A DNA stretch of 37,814 nt from Candidatus Limicola stercorigallinarum (lineage in GTDB: Bacteria > Actinomycetota > Coriobacteriia > Coriobacteriales > Coriobacteriaceae). The stretch spans positions 1-37,814 of the forward strand of contig DVID01000010.1 of the NCBI GenBank assembly GCA_018711625.1. Reading direction: 5' to 3'. Of the stretch, positions 15,853 through 25,548 are shown piece by piece; position 1 is the stretch's first letter; every line of letters starts with the position of its first letter. The translations under genes were made by a program, and so were the position numbers. The notes under the pieces are model-generated. The model was not told the origin of the DNA, did no database searches, and saw only the letters and a program-made list of their open reading frames with translations.

Positions 15853-16003
15853 TGGACAAAAATCCGAGAAGTCGGCGATACATCCCGGGTTTTGGCGGTG
15901 CGAATCCTCCACCGGGGCGATCCATGCAACAAAATCCCTGGATAGATTTATGCATGGACACCCCTGACGGCCCAAAATCGCCGACTTCTCTGATTTTTGT
16001 CCA
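15853..16003. repeat. 151-bp palindromic element with 27-bp terminal inverted repeats (MITE/REP-like)
   Basis: The left arm (15853-15879) begins TGGACAAAAATC and ends GAGAAGTCGGCGAT. The right arm (15977-16003) is its reverse complement with one mismatch in 27. Inside lies a second inverted pair, TCCATGCA (15921-15928) and TGCATGGA (15951-15958), around ATCC/GGAT. The flanks TCTAGG (15847-15852) and TCTGGG (16004-16009) look like a near-perfect 6-bp target duplication. No open frame inside encodes a transposase. Mobility is inference; a large cruciform or transcript hairpin is the other reading. Confidence 0.7.
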
Positions 16004-16187
16004 TCTGGGTCACTGGATTCTGATTTGACTGACCGTGTGAGGCCGGGCTGCGGCCTCAGGTGTGTCACCGTCGCTAGGTATGTTTGCTTTTCGGCTGGCA
16101 GCGGTACGCTACCAGCCGAAGATTGTAGATGGGCAAACTGGGGCTGCGTGTTGGCGGTGATTTCACTCATGCGCTGGCCGCTGCGCG

Positions 16188-17243
16188 CTAGCAGGCGGGC
16201 CAGCCAAATGCTGTGCGTAAACCATTGAGGAGTTCGATCTGCTTGACACCATAACCGCTCGTTCTGTTGCGATAGCGCATACCTGCGCGCTGGTACAACA
16301 GGCGCGCAATCGATTCGAGCGCTTCGATGCGCCTCAATTGCTCGCGGTTGATAACGATAGTGGTGATGCCCATAGCCTCAAGCCCCGCTGCGCGTTTGTC
16401 GTCATGGAGGCGTGCTCCTGGCTGCTCGTGATACGAGCCGTTGTATTCCAACGTGGCACGCGCCGCGGTCACGTAGGCGTCGCAAATAGCGTAGGGCATA
16501 CCAGCGGCTTTCTGTGCGTCATCAGAGAAGTCGACTTGATGGTTGAGGATCATCTCTTTGATTGCGAACCCACCCCGCGCAAATGGCGCATGGTAAAGCG
16601 ATGCCATAATGGCCTCACCGGGGGAGCGCGCGTCGTCGAGCGCACAACGAGCAGCAGGGATAGCCCGCGAGCAACCGCGTAGGGCCGAGAGCTTCTTGAG
16701 CTTTCGCTGAAGTTCTTTTGCGTGCAAGGCAGATTCGGCTTTTGCGTAGTTCTGCGATTCGTTCTCTGGTGATGCGCGCCACACTACACCCGCGCGGTGA
16801 TCTTCTGGAAGCGAAAATGCTCCACAGAGCTCTTGAATAAGTGCCAGCACCTCAGGAAAGCAGTGTGTTTGAGCATATTGGGCAACCACAACGGCCGGCG
16901 CTACGACATAGATCCCTGGACTCATTTCAAGGATGCTGCCCGCAGGAAGCGGCGTACTAACAATGTGGCACCGGAACTCCGGCCTTGTGCGTTTGAGTGC
17001 TTTGCTCGAGCTGAGTACATCAATGCGGTAGCTAGAATCTTCGTGATTCCAAAGCCCGAGCCGGCACAACGTGTCCAGGTCGGCCAGCTGCCTGCCGATT
17101 ACGCATGAGCTGAGCGCCCATTGCTGTTCCATGGTGTCCAACGGTCGCCAAGGCAGATACGCGTACCGACGACGAGCAACGCGTATGGCGCGTAAGGCGG
17201 CCATATGAGAGATGACGATTGTTTGGCTGGGGACATATTCCAT
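16188..17243 (-). CDS. Protein with DUF559-like (PD-(D/E)XK) C-terminus, AbiEi-antitoxin-like architecture
   Basis: Function unknown. The start at 17243 (MEYVPSQ) is chosen because AAGGAG is 7 nt upstream on the minus strand; an in-frame start at 17273 lacks a site. The N-terminus has ISHMAALRAIRVARRRY, resembling proteins that start with a short helical domain before a nuclease-like tail. Residues 205-310 fit a DUF559/Vsr-type fold: Glu210 in an early helix, CDAY (Asp255), ATLEYNGSYHE (Glu266, His272), then DDKRAAGLEAMGITTIVI (Asp281/282, Arg284). In actinobacteria such tails often sit in AbiEi-type antitoxin-related proteins, but no partner toxin gene adjoins it here. Residues 164-190 are Lys/Ala-rich helix. 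It ends in a palindrome-rich non-coding region. Confidence 0.6.
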   Translation of the reverse strand: MEYVPSQTIVISHMAALRAIRVARRRYAYLPWRPLDTMEQQWALSSCVIGRQLADLDTLCRLGLWNHEDSSYRIDVLSSSKALKRTRPEFRCHIVSTPLPAGSILEMSPGIYVVAPAVVVAQYAQTHCFPEVLALIQELCGAFSLPEDHRAGVVWRASPENESQNYAKAESALHAKELQRKLKKLSALRGCSRAIPAARCALDDARSPGEAIMASLYHAPFARGGFAIKEMILNHQVDFSDDAQKAAGMPYAICDAYVTAARATLEYNGSYHEQPGARLHDDKRAAGLEAMGITTIVINREQLRRIEALESIARLLYQRAGMRYRNRTSGYGVKQIELLNGLRTAFGWPAC

Positions 17244-17579
17244 GGGTGTTCTCCTTTGTGTGAACACCATCAAACTACGGGCGCCGCCCGGCTGGGAAGC
17301 ATGTGTTCATAGCTTTCGGTAAACGGTATCTACCTGCTGAAACAGAAAGATTCGACGTACATTTCTGTAAGACGGATGCGACAAATTGGTAAGAATTAGG
17401 GAAGGTTGCGGCAAAGCTATAGAGCAGACTCGCGCGTATCGCCACGGGGCAGAGGAGCGAGAGGTTTCATGGTCGTTTTGTTTGCGGGGCTAGTCAGGCT
17501 GTTCGGCACCTTCAGCGAGCGTGCTTCTTCGATACACTGGCATCAAACTACAAAAGCGCGAAGAGAGAGGACGGGGAGC
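17244..17579. other. Divergent intergenic region upstream of the hydroxylase operon
   Basis: About 336 bases between the DUF559-like gene (minus) and the hydroxylase FAD subunit (plus). It contains the AAGGAG site of the minus gene and a weak plus-strand promoter candidate, TTCAGC (17511-17516) and TACACT (17533-17538), with a 16-nt spacer. The FAD-subunit frame stays open upstream to 17406, but that part does not align with the family and has no ribosome site. Nothing else was recognised. Confidence 0.45.
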
Positions 17580-18434
17580 ATGCTCGCATTCGCGCGGTAT
17601 GAGCGCCCTGCAACGGTGGATGAGGCGCTGCAGCTGCTGCATAGCAAGCGGGGAAGTCGCGTTTTGGGGGGCGGCATGTGGATGCGCCTTTCCAAGCGCA
17701 CCGTGCCCTGCGTGATCGACCTGTCTGATTGCGGGCTCAACACCATCGAGGAAACCGACGGTGCGTTTCGCATCGGCGCCTACGTTACGCTGCGCGACCT
17801 TGAGCGCGCCGATGCGTTCAACGAGGCAACGGGCGGTGTTCTCAACGCCGCGGTTCAAGACATTGTGGGCGTGCAGTTTCGTCGTCTAGCTACGGTTGGC
17901 GGAAGCGTGTTTGGTCGCTTTGGCTTCTCCGACGTTCTTTGCGCCCTGCTAGCGCTCGACACCGAGGTGGAGCTTGCCGAGGCGGGGCGGGTGCCGCTCG
18001 CAGCCTTTATGAATATGCCCTACGAACGGGACATCCTCACACACGTTATCGTGCGCAAGCATGCCTACCGAGCCTCCTATCAGTGCCTGCGCAAGGCCGC
18101 GACCGACTTTCCCACGATTAACGTGTGCGCCGCTCGCTGGGGCGGCGCCTGGCATCTTGCGGTGGGGGCGCGTCCGGCGAAGGCACGTTTGGTGGTAGCC
18201 GCGCATTCCCTCTCCGAGCGTCCTGATTCTGCGGAGCTGGCAAGTATCGTCGAGGACGTGCGCGCCCTCACATACAGCTCGAACCTGTGGGGGAGCGAGC
18301 GGTATCGCCGTCACCTTGCTGGCGTGCTGGCGGCCCGCGCCATAGCGGATGCTGCGGGCTACACCGAGGCTGAGGCAGATGCCCTGATCGCAACGCTTGA
18401 GGCGACGATCGAGGCAAAGGAGGTGCGCGCATGA
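17580..18434 (+). CDS. Molybdenum hydroxylase FAD-binding subunit
   Basis: The FAD subunit that passes electrons from the 2Fe-2S clusters to NAD or another acceptor in a xanthine-dehydrogenase-family enzyme. The start at ATG 17580 (MLAFARYERPATVDEAL) matches the family start and follows AGAGG at 17566-17570. Motifs are VLGGGMWMRL, the first FAD loop where AGGTDL is usual, VQFRRLATVGGSVFGRFGFSDVLCALLALD, the second FAD loop, and FPTINVCA in the C-terminal CO-dehydrogenase flavoprotein domain. At 284 residues it fits. Its stop overlaps the start of the iron-sulfur gene by ATGA. The substrate is unknown: purines, nicotinate or an aldehyde are all open. Confidence 0.9.
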   Translation: MLAFARYERPATVDEALQLLHSKRGSRVLGGGMWMRLSKRTVPCVIDLSDCGLNTIEETDGAFRIGAYVTLRDLERADAFNEATGGVLNAAVQDIVGVQFRRLATVGGSVFGRFGFSDVLCALLALDTEVELAEAGRVPLAAFMNMPYERDILTHVIVRKHAYRASYQCLRKAATDFPTINVCAARWGGAWHLAVGARPAKARLVVAAHSLSERPDSAELASIVEDVRALTYSSNLWGSERYRRHLAGVLAARAIADAAGYTEAEADALIATLEATIEAKEVRA

Positions 18435-19003
18435 GCCAGAATCTCATCGAGGTGGCACTTACCCTTAATGGCAAAAACGTAACTGCACGCGTTGCTCCCG
18501 ATACCACGCTCTACACCTTTGTGCGCGAGCGCGGGTGTGCGTCGGTCAAGTGCGCCTGCGAAACCACCAACTGCGGACTCTGCACCGTGTGGCTTGACGG
18601 TAGCGCGGTGCTTTCGTGCGCGATCCCTATGGCGCGCGTGAACGGTCGCGAAGTGACGACGCTCGAGGGCTTACGGGAAGAATCGGCCGCCTTTGCTCGT
18701 TGCTTGGCCGAGGAGGGGGCCGAGCAGTGCGGTTTCTGCTCGCCCGGCCTCATCATGAACGTGCTTGCCATGGAGCGCGAGATTCGCGAGCGCGCGGCTG
18801 GGCAGGGCGTGGAGCCTACGGCGCCCACGGATGACGAGCTCAACGCCTACCTGGCGGGCAATCTGTGCCGCTGCACCGGGTACGAGGGGCAACGCCGTGC
18901 ACTGAGGCGTTATGTTGCCGAGCGTTTCGCACCGGCGGCGGGCACGGACCAGGACGTATCGCCCGCACCAGCCACCGCCACAGCAGGGGAGGAGCGAGCA
19001 TGA
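18431..19003 (+). CDS. Molybdenum hydroxylase 2Fe-2S subunit
   Basis: Carries the two 2Fe-2S clusters of the enzyme. The ferredoxin-like first domain has Cys43, Cys48, Cys51 and Cys63 in CETTNCGLC...LSC. The all-helical second domain has QCGFCSPGLIMNV and NLCRCTGYEGQRRAL, the canonical C-x2-C and CRC ligands. Two extra cysteines (36 and 41) stand near the first cluster; the usual Gly at that place is replaced. At 190 residues it is a little longer than the typical 150-170, due to a loop RERAAGQGVEPTAPTDDE between the two cluster motifs and a C-terminal Ala/Pro-rich tail of about 25 residues. Coupled by ATGA overlaps at both ends. Confidence 0.94.
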   Translation: MSQNLIEVALTLNGKNVTARVAPDTTLYTFVRERGCASVKCACETTNCGLCTVWLDGSAVLSCAIPMARVNGREVTTLEGLREESAAFARCLAEEGAEQCGFCSPGLIMNVLAMEREIRERAAGQGVEPTAPTDDELNAYLAGNLCRCTGYEGQRRALRRYVAERFAPAAGTDQDVSPAPATATAGEERA

Positions 19004-21432
19004 GCATGATCGTCACGCGCGCCGAGGAGCGTGCGCATCTCACGCACCTGGGCGCCGCCGAGGTTAAAAAAGACGCCGCCGCCCTCCTGCAGGGCAAGCC
19101 GCTCTTCACGGCAGATATCGCTCCGGCAAATGCCCTCACGGTGAAGATTCTCCATAGCCCGCATGCCCACGCGCGCATCACCTCGATCGACACTTCGCGC
19201 GCCGAGCGCGTGCCCGGCGTGGTGGCCGTCTACACCTATCGCGATGTTCCGCAGCGCCGTTTCACCCTGGCTGGTCAGAGCTATCCCGAGGCGAGCCCCT
19301 ACGACCGTCTTATCCTGGACCAGGTTGTGCGCTACGTGGGCGACGAAGTGGCCATTGTGGCCGCCGAGACCGAGGAAGCGGCCACCAAGGCGCTTCGCCT
19401 CATCAAGGTTGAGTACGAACTCCTCGATGCCGTTCTCGACTTTACGCAGGCCATCGACAATCCCACGGTCATCCATCCCGAAGACAACTACCACGTTAAC
19501 GGCGCCTGGATCAACAACGATCGCATGCGCAACATCGTCTCTTCTGGTTTGAGTGAACATGGCGACCTGGACGAGGCGTTTGCCGCCTCCGACGTGGTGC
19601 TCGAGCGTACGTATCACACGCTCGCCAACGCACAGGCCATGATGGAGACCTTCCAGGCCTTTGCCGAGCAAGACGCTTATGGTCGCATCACCGTCACGTC
19701 GTCTACGCAGGTGCCCTTCCATGTGCGCCGCATGGTGGCGGGCGCGCTCGATATTCCGCAGTCGCAGGTGCGCGTGATAAAGCCGCGCATCGGCGGTGGC
19801 TTCGGCGCCAAGCAGAGCGGCTGCGTCGAGATTTTCTGTGCCTTCGTAACCGCCATGACGGGCCGCCCGAGCAAAATCTTGTACACGCGCCAAGAGACCT
19901 GCTCGGCAAGCAACTCGCGTCATGAGATGCAGATGCAGGTGAAGATCGGCGCCACACGTGACGGGCAGATTCTCGCCATCGACCTGTACACCCTTTCCAA
20001 CCAGGGTGCGTACGGCGAGCACGGCCCCACCACGGTGGGCCTCTCCGGCCATAAGACCTTGCCTCTCTACAACCACATGCGCGCCAGTCGCTTTGCCTTC
20101 GACGTGGTGTACACCAACACCATGCCGGCGGGCGCCTTCCGCGGCTATGGTGCCACGCAGGGCCTGTTTGCGGTGGAGTCGGCGGTGAACGAGCTGGCCG
20201 ACACGCTGGGGATGGATCCCTGCGAGCTCAGGCTCAAAAACATCGTGCGCGAGGGTGAACGCCTGCCGCAATACGATGACAACACGCTCTATTCGTGCAG
20301 CTTGGAGGCGTGCCTCACGCGCGCCATGGACATGATTGGCTGGCGCGAGAAGGGCATGGTGCGCGACATGGGAAGCCATGTGCGCGCCTTGGGCGTGGCG
20401 CTTGCCATGCAGGGCTCGGCCATCGCGGGGATCGACATCGCTTCGGTTGATCTTCGCCTTGAGGAGACGGGCTTCTACACGCTTTCCATCGGTGCGACCG
20501 ATATGGGCACGGGGTGCGATACCATCCTGGCGCAATTCGCTGCCGAGGCGCTTGGCTGTCCCACGCGCCGCATTGTGGTCCACGGCGTGGACACCGACGT
20601 CTCGCCGTTCGATACCGGCTCATATGCGAGTGCCACCACCTACCTTACCGGCATGGCGGTGGTGAAGGCGGCCGAGAATCTCATTGCTGAGCTGCGAGCG
20701 CGAGCCGCCGAACACATGGGGGTCGCGGCGGAGGACGTGCTCTTTGACGGCGAGCGCCTGCTGGCGTACGAGCCGGGTGTGCTCGCGCAAGCATCAGCGG
20801 CCAACGCGGGCACCGCCGAGTTCTCGGGCATCTACGACGATGTGGACGCCTTGGCGCGGAGCTACCGGGTGGCAACACAGGCGCCTGCGGTGGAGCCTGT
20901 GGCTACGCTTTCCCTCACCGAGCTTGCAAACGAGCTCGCGGCAGGCGGCAACGGCGACTGCCTCACCGCACACGGTGCCGCAAGCTCGCCCACGAGCCCT
21001 CCGCCCTTCATGGCGGGTATCGCCGAGGTGGATGTAGATAAGCTCACGGGCAAGATCGACGTGGTGGACTACGTTGCCGTGGTGGACTGCGGCACCGTTG
21101 CCAATGCGAACCTCGCCCGTGTGCAGGTGGAAGGCGGCATTGCCCAGGGTATTGGCATGGCGCTCACCGAAGACGTGCAGTACAGTGTGCACGGTCGCAT
21201 GCGCACGGATTCGTTCATGACCTACAAGCTGCCCACACGCATGGATATCCCGCCCATCCGCGTTGACTTTGTGCCCAGCTACGAGCCCACGGGGCCCTAT
21301 GGGGCCAAGTCCATTGGCGAGATTGTTATCAACACACCGGCGCCCGCGATTGCAAGCGCTGTGGCACACGCGACGGGGCATCAGGTGCGCACCCTGCCCA
21401 TCACGCCCGAGAAGGCGCTGTTTGGCGAATAG
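19000..21432 (+). CDS. Molybdenum hydroxylase large (molybdopterin-binding) subunit
   Basis: The catalytic subunit of a xanthine-dehydrogenase/aldehyde-oxidase family enzyme, 810 residues. The start at ATG 19000 overlaps the previous stop (ATGA) and follows GGGGAGGAG; the open frame further upstream is inside the iron-sulfur gene. Motifs in order: the small a/b hammerhead domain with PLFTADI and HSPHAHARI, then IGGGFGAKQSG (first cofactor loop), GAFRGYGATQ (second), GATDMGTGCDT (Q-loop region), FDTGSYASATTYLTG and PTGPYGAKSIGEI, whose Glu is the catalytic base position. No in-frame TGA suggests selenocysteine; selenium, if present, would be in the cofactor. The maturation genes YqeB, YqeC, XdhC-family and MocA/YgfJ-like 6-10 kb upstream make a selenium-dependent hydroxylase plausible. 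Substrate unknown. Confidence 0.93.
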   Translation: MSMIVTRAEERAHLTHLGAAEVKKDAAALLQGKPLFTADIAPANALTVKILHSPHAHARITSIDTSRAERVPGVVAVYTYRDVPQRRFTLAGQSYPEASPYDRLILDQVVRYVGDEVAIVAAETEEAATKALRLIKVEYELLDAVLDFTQAIDNPTVIHPEDNYHVNGAWINNDRMRNIVSSGLSEHGDLDEAFAASDVVLERTYHTLANAQAMMETFQAFAEQDAYGRITVTSSTQVPFHVRRMVAGALDIPQSQVRVIKPRIGGGFGAKQSGCVEIFCAFVTAMTGRPSKILYTRQETCSASNSRHEMQMQVKIGATRDGQILAIDLYTLSNQGAYGEHGPTTVGLSGHKTLPLYNHMRASRFAFDVVYTNTMPAGAFRGYGATQGLFAVESAVNELADTLGMDPCELRLKNIVREGERLPQYDDNTLYSCSLEACLTRAMDMIGWREKGMVRDMGSHVRALGVALAMQGSAIAGIDIASVDLRLEETGFYTLSIGATDMGTGCDTILAQFAAEALGCPTRRIVVHGVDTDVSPFDTGSYASATTYLTGMAVVKAAENLIAELRARAAEHMGVAAEDVLFDGERLLAYEPGVLAQASAANAGTAEFSGIYDDVDALARSYRVATQAPAVEPVATLSLTELANELAAGGNGDCLTAHGAASSPTSPPPFMAGIAEVDVDKLTGKIDVVDYVAVVDCGTVANANLARVQVEGGIAQGIGMALTEDVQYSVHGRMRTDSFMTYKLPTRMDIPPIRVDFVPSYEPTGPYGAKSIGEIVINTPAPAIASAVAHATGHQVRTLPITPEKALFGE

Positions 21433-21464
21433 GGGAGTACCAGGGGGAGCGCCACAAGCGAAGA

Positions 21465-21495
21465 AAGGGCGCGAGGCCACGTGTCTCGCGCCCTT
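21465..21495 (+). terminator. Terminator-like hairpin of the hydroxylase operon
   Basis: An 11-bp perfect stem, AAGGGCGCGAG with its complement, 9-nt loop, starts 33 bases after the stop codon. There is only TTCGG behind it, so termination may be inefficient. Confidence 0.55.
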
Positions 21496-21606
21496 CGGCC
21501 AATAGCCCGGCTCTGCGGCCCGCGCACCGCGCTTCATGTGTTCCATGTGCGCGAAGCGTGAGCTTCGGACGAACACACGGCGGCGCGCACGCAAGCTGGT
21601 GCTTTC

Positions 21607-21615
21607 TGCTATCAT
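21607..21615 (+). promoter_or_regulatory. Extended -10 promoter of tRNA-Leu
   Basis: TG-C-TATCAT: the extended -10 TG (21607-21608) followed by TATCAT (21610-21615), 19 bases before the tRNA 5' end. No good -35 is seen, as is common with extended -10 promoters. Confidence 0.5.
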
Positions 21616-21633
21616 GCAAAGTCTGTGCGCAAT

Positions 21634-21717
<84 letters not shown>

Positions 21718-21829
21718 GACCCCGTCTGAGCGCGCCACCTGCGCCTGGGCATGCAGCCCAGCGCCGGACTTATATGTCATGAGGTGTGCCCAGCACCTGA
21801 GACCAGCTGGGCTTGTAAGAGGAGGAACG

Positions 21830-23131
21830 TTGAACATCACTCAGTCTGAGGTGCAAGACGGCAAGCTTACCGCGACGGTCACCATTCCCGCCGCCGACGT
21901 CGACGCCGAGATCAAGAAGGCTTATCGCGAGGCTGCTAAGCGCTACCGCTTCCCGGGTTTCCGCTCGGGCAAGGCTCCTCGTCCCGTGATTGACAGCGCG
22001 CTGGGTGCCGAGGCCACGCTTGCCCAGGCCACCAACGCTATCATCGGCTCCAACGAGCCCAAGGTGCTCGACGAGCTCGACATCGTGCCGGTTACCGATG
22101 GCGAGTACAAGGACATCGACATCTGCAAGGATCACGAGGACTACACCTACACGGTGACGTTCAAGCTCCGTCAGAAGGTCGAGCTCTCCTCCTACGAGCC
22201 GGTTGAGATTGAGATGCCCCCCGCGGAGGTCACCGAGTCCGAGATCGACGCGCAGGTTGAGATGCTTCTCAGCTATCATGCCTCCTTCGAGGACGTTGAG
22301 GATCGCGGCGTGGAGAAGGACGACTTTGTCACGACCGAGATCAAGAACGTCAAGAACGCTGAGGCCCTTGCTGGCGATTCCCGCATGGTCATCGCTGGCT
22401 CCGGCAACCTGCCCTCCGCTGTTGACGAGGGCATCCTGGGCATGAAGCTCGAGGAGACCAAGGAGATCTCTTGGACGCCCGAGACCGAGGGCGCCGAGGA
22501 GGCTGCCGTCGAGGTCACCGTCAAGAGCATCCGTGCCCGCAAGATGCCCGAGCTCACGGACGAGTTTGCGAAGAGCGCCTTTGGCTTTGACGATGTTGCC
22601 GCTATGCGCGAGGCTGTTAAGTCCGAGATTGCTCAGGACAAGGAGGCGCAGCTCCCCGGCCTCAAGGAGAACCGCGCTGTGGCGAAGCTCGCTGAGCGCC
22701 TTGACCTCGAAGAGGTCGACAAGGACTACGAGCAGTCCGTCTTCTCCGAGCTGGGCCAGAACTTCCTGCAGAGCCTGTCCGCCCGTGGCATGTCGCTCGA
22801 CACCTGGCTTCAGGCCAACCGCATTTCCTCGCAGGACTTCATCGCCGACCTGCATCATCAGGCCGACGACGTAGCCCGTGAGTCCCTTGCGCTCGACGCG
22901 CTTGCTCGCGAGCTCAAGATTGAGGTCACCGACGAGGACATCGACAACGAGTTTGTCCGCGCTGGTGTGGAGGACCCCGAGGCTTCCAAGGCTCAGTTTG
23001 TTGCCGAGGGCCGCATCCCCGCTGTTCGCGACTCCATCCGCCGCTCCAAGGCGTGCGACTGGCTGGTTGAGACCGCCAAGGTCACCGAGGTGGATCAGAC
23101 CGCCCAGGCCGACAACGCGGACGCCGAGTAG
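21830..23131 (+). CDS. tig: Trigger factor, ribosome-associated chaperone
   Basis: Binds the ribosome near the exit tunnel and shields nascent chains. The start is taken as TTG 21830 (MNITQSEVQDG) because AGAGGAGG ends 4 nt upstream and the family begins here. The N-terminal domain shows the ribosome-binding signature FPGFRSGKAPRPVI (near residues 40-53). The middle region (about 150-240), where other trigger factors carry an FKBP-type prolyl isomerase, has DDFVTTEIKNVKNAEALAGD and GSGNLPSAVDEGILGMKLEE but lacks several aromatic pocket residues, so isomerase activity may be weak or absent. The C-terminal helical arms follow, ending in an acidic tail. At 433 residues the length is normal. clpP and clpX follow, a common order. 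Confidence 0.94.
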   Translation: MNITQSEVQDGKLTATVTIPAADVDAEIKKAYREAAKRYRFPGFRSGKAPRPVIDSALGAEATLAQATNAIIGSNEPKVLDELDIVPVTDGEYKDIDICKDHEDYTYTVTFKLRQKVELSSYEPVEIEMPPAEVTESEIDAQVEMLLSYHASFEDVEDRGVEKDDFVTTEIKNVKNAEALAGDSRMVIAGSGNLPSAVDEGILGMKLEETKEISWTPETEGAEEAAVEVTVKSIRARKMPELTDEFAKSAFGFDDVAAMREAVKSEIAQDKEAQLPGLKENRAVAKLAERLDLEEVDKDYEQSVFSELGQNFLQSLSARGMSLDTWLQANRISSQDFIADLHHQADDVARESLALDALARELKIEVTDEDIDNEFVRAGVEDPEASKAQFVAEGRIPAVRDSIRRSKACDWLVETAKVTEVDQTAQADNADAE

Positions 23132-23137
23132 GCTTGT

Positions 23138-23164
23138 TTGACAACCCGCTTATGCGGGTATGAT
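23138..23164 (+). promoter_or_regulatory. Candidate clpP-clpX promoter with a dyad in the spacer
   Basis: A perfect TTGACA (23138-23143) and TATGAT (23159-23164) stand 15 nt apart. The spacer is almost wholly a palindrome, ACCCGC-TTAT-GCGGGT (23144-23159). A bound repressor or activator there would affect RNA polymerase directly. The 5' leader (23165-23268) holds a GATGCGG/CCGCATC outer pair (23187-23193 with 23220-23226). Confidence 0.5.
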
Positions 23165-23268
23165 TGGTGCCGGATTTCCGGTAAAGGATGCGGTGGCCGG
23201 GTCGCTTGCGAGCCGGGTGCCGCATCTGCACGTTATGTGCCTGATGGGTTCAACCGATGGGAGACCAT

Positions 23269-23891
23269 ATGATTCAACAGGTCACGTCGGCCCTTGTGCC
23301 GTATGTTATCGAGCAAACTCCGCGCGGTGAGCGCAGCTACGACATCTATTCGCGCCTGCTCAACGACCGCATTGTGTTTCTGGGCGAAGAGATCAACTCT
23401 GTCACGGCTAACCTCGTAATTGCGCAGCTGCTGCACCTTGAGAGCCAGGATGCCGAGAAGGACATCTCGCTCTACATCAACTCGCCCGGCGGGGAGGTGT
23501 ACTCGGGTCTGGCGATTCTTGACACCATGAACTTCATCAAGCCCGATGTCTCCACCATCTGCGTGGGCATGGCCGCCTCTATGGCGGCGGTGCTTCTGGC
23601 CAACGGCGCTCACGGCAAGCGCTTCTGCCTGCCCAACTCGATGGTCATGATCCACCAGCCGAGCGGCGGTGCCCAGGGTCAGCAGACTGAGATTGAGATT
23701 GCGGCGCAAGAGATTAAAGAGACGCGTCGCAACCTTAACCAGATTCTCTCCGATGCCACGGGTCAGCCGGTTAAGCGCGTTGAGCGCGATACCGAGCGCG
23801 ACCACTACATGCGTGCCAAGGATGCGCTTGCCTACGGCATCGTCGACCGCATCATTGGTACGCGCAACGACGCAGCGAAGGGTGCTGAATA

Positions 23892-23892
<1 letters not shown>
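23269..23892 (+). CDS. clpP: ATP-dependent Clp protease proteolytic subunit
   Basis: The serine peptidase barrel of the Clp system, working in the cytoplasm with ClpX. With the start at ATG 23269 ([31 protein letters not shown]) the catalytic triad is Ser104 in GMAASMAA, His129 in MIHQPSGG and Asp178 in [10 protein letters not shown]; the His-Asp spacing equals that of E. coli ClpP. GGAG at 23260-23263 is 5 nt before this ATG; an in-frame ATG at 23257 would add MGDH. The handle region [16 protein letters not shown] is intact. Its stop overlaps the clpX start (TAATG), so the two are translationally coupled. Only one clpP is in the window; some actinobacteria have two. Confidence 0.96.
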
Positions 23893-25310
<1,418 letters not shown>

Positions 25311-25354
25311 CGCCGGCTGCGCAGTGCCTCGCGCGCTCAAAACCAAAGAGATGG

Positions 25355-25395
25355 AACGGGCCCGTTTCGCCTTTAAGGGGTGAGACGGGCCCGTT
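25355..25395 (+). terminator. Terminator-like hairpin after clpX
   Basis: A 14-bp stem with one G-U pair (25355-25368 with 25382-25395). Each arm itself contains the palindrome CGGGCCCG. The loop is about GCCTTTAAGGGGT. It is followed by TTGCGTGTTGACG, a poor T-run. Located 45 bases after the clpX stop. Confidence 0.6.
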
Positions 25396-25502
25396 GCGTG
25401 TTGACGTTTCAGGCGATATCCGCCATCACCATTCCAGCCGTGCGCCCTCGCGTAGAAGCTCTGTTTCATCGCCTAGAGCCTCAACAGACCTTCCAGCTAC
25501 TG

Positions 25503-25511
25503 TGCTATCCT
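25503..25511 (+). promoter_or_regulatory. Candidate extended -10 promoter of valS
   Basis: TG-C-TATCCT (TG at 25503-25504, hexamer 25506-25511), 38 bases before the valS ATG. TCAACA at 25481-25486 is a poor -35 with a 19-nt spacer. No T-box leader sequence was found between clpX and valS. Confidence 0.4.
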
Positions 25512-25548
25512 TCTAGCTCGTATATAGCGATGCGGGGAAGGACCCTTC

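Larger units (their letters stand above)
15425..16187. other. 763-bp non-coding region rich in palindromes between gdhA and a minus-strand gene
   Basis: No convincing gene. It holds two hairpins right after gdhA (15443-15467 and 15514-15548), the 151-bp inverted-repeat element (15853-16003), then two more hairpins: TGAGGCCG/CGGCCTCA (16038-16058) and TTCGGCTGG/CCAGCCGAA (16090-16120, with an inner AGCG/CGCT pair). None of the last two is followed by a T-run in either direction. The interval 15560-15840 shows nothing I could name. Confidence 0.6.

Noticed and set aside
15607-16170. A 187-codon open frame on the minus strand in the gap after gdhA
   Set aside because: It runs through both arms of the inverted-repeat element, giving the same QKSEKSAI string twice; the frame is open by chance of the palindrome, with no ribosome site.
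18910-20583. A 557-codon open frame antisense to the hydroxylase iron-sulfur and large subunits
   Set aside because: Same codon-bias artefact; the sense genes carry every expected motif.
19000-21432. Selenocysteine (in-frame TGA) in the hydroxylase large subunit
   Set aside because: The frame is uninterrupted; selenium in this enzyme class is expected in the cofactor, not the chain.
25396-25548. T-box leader upstream of valS
   Set aside because: Neither the conserved T-box stretch (TGGNACCGCG-like) nor a terminator/antiterminator pair is present in the leader.
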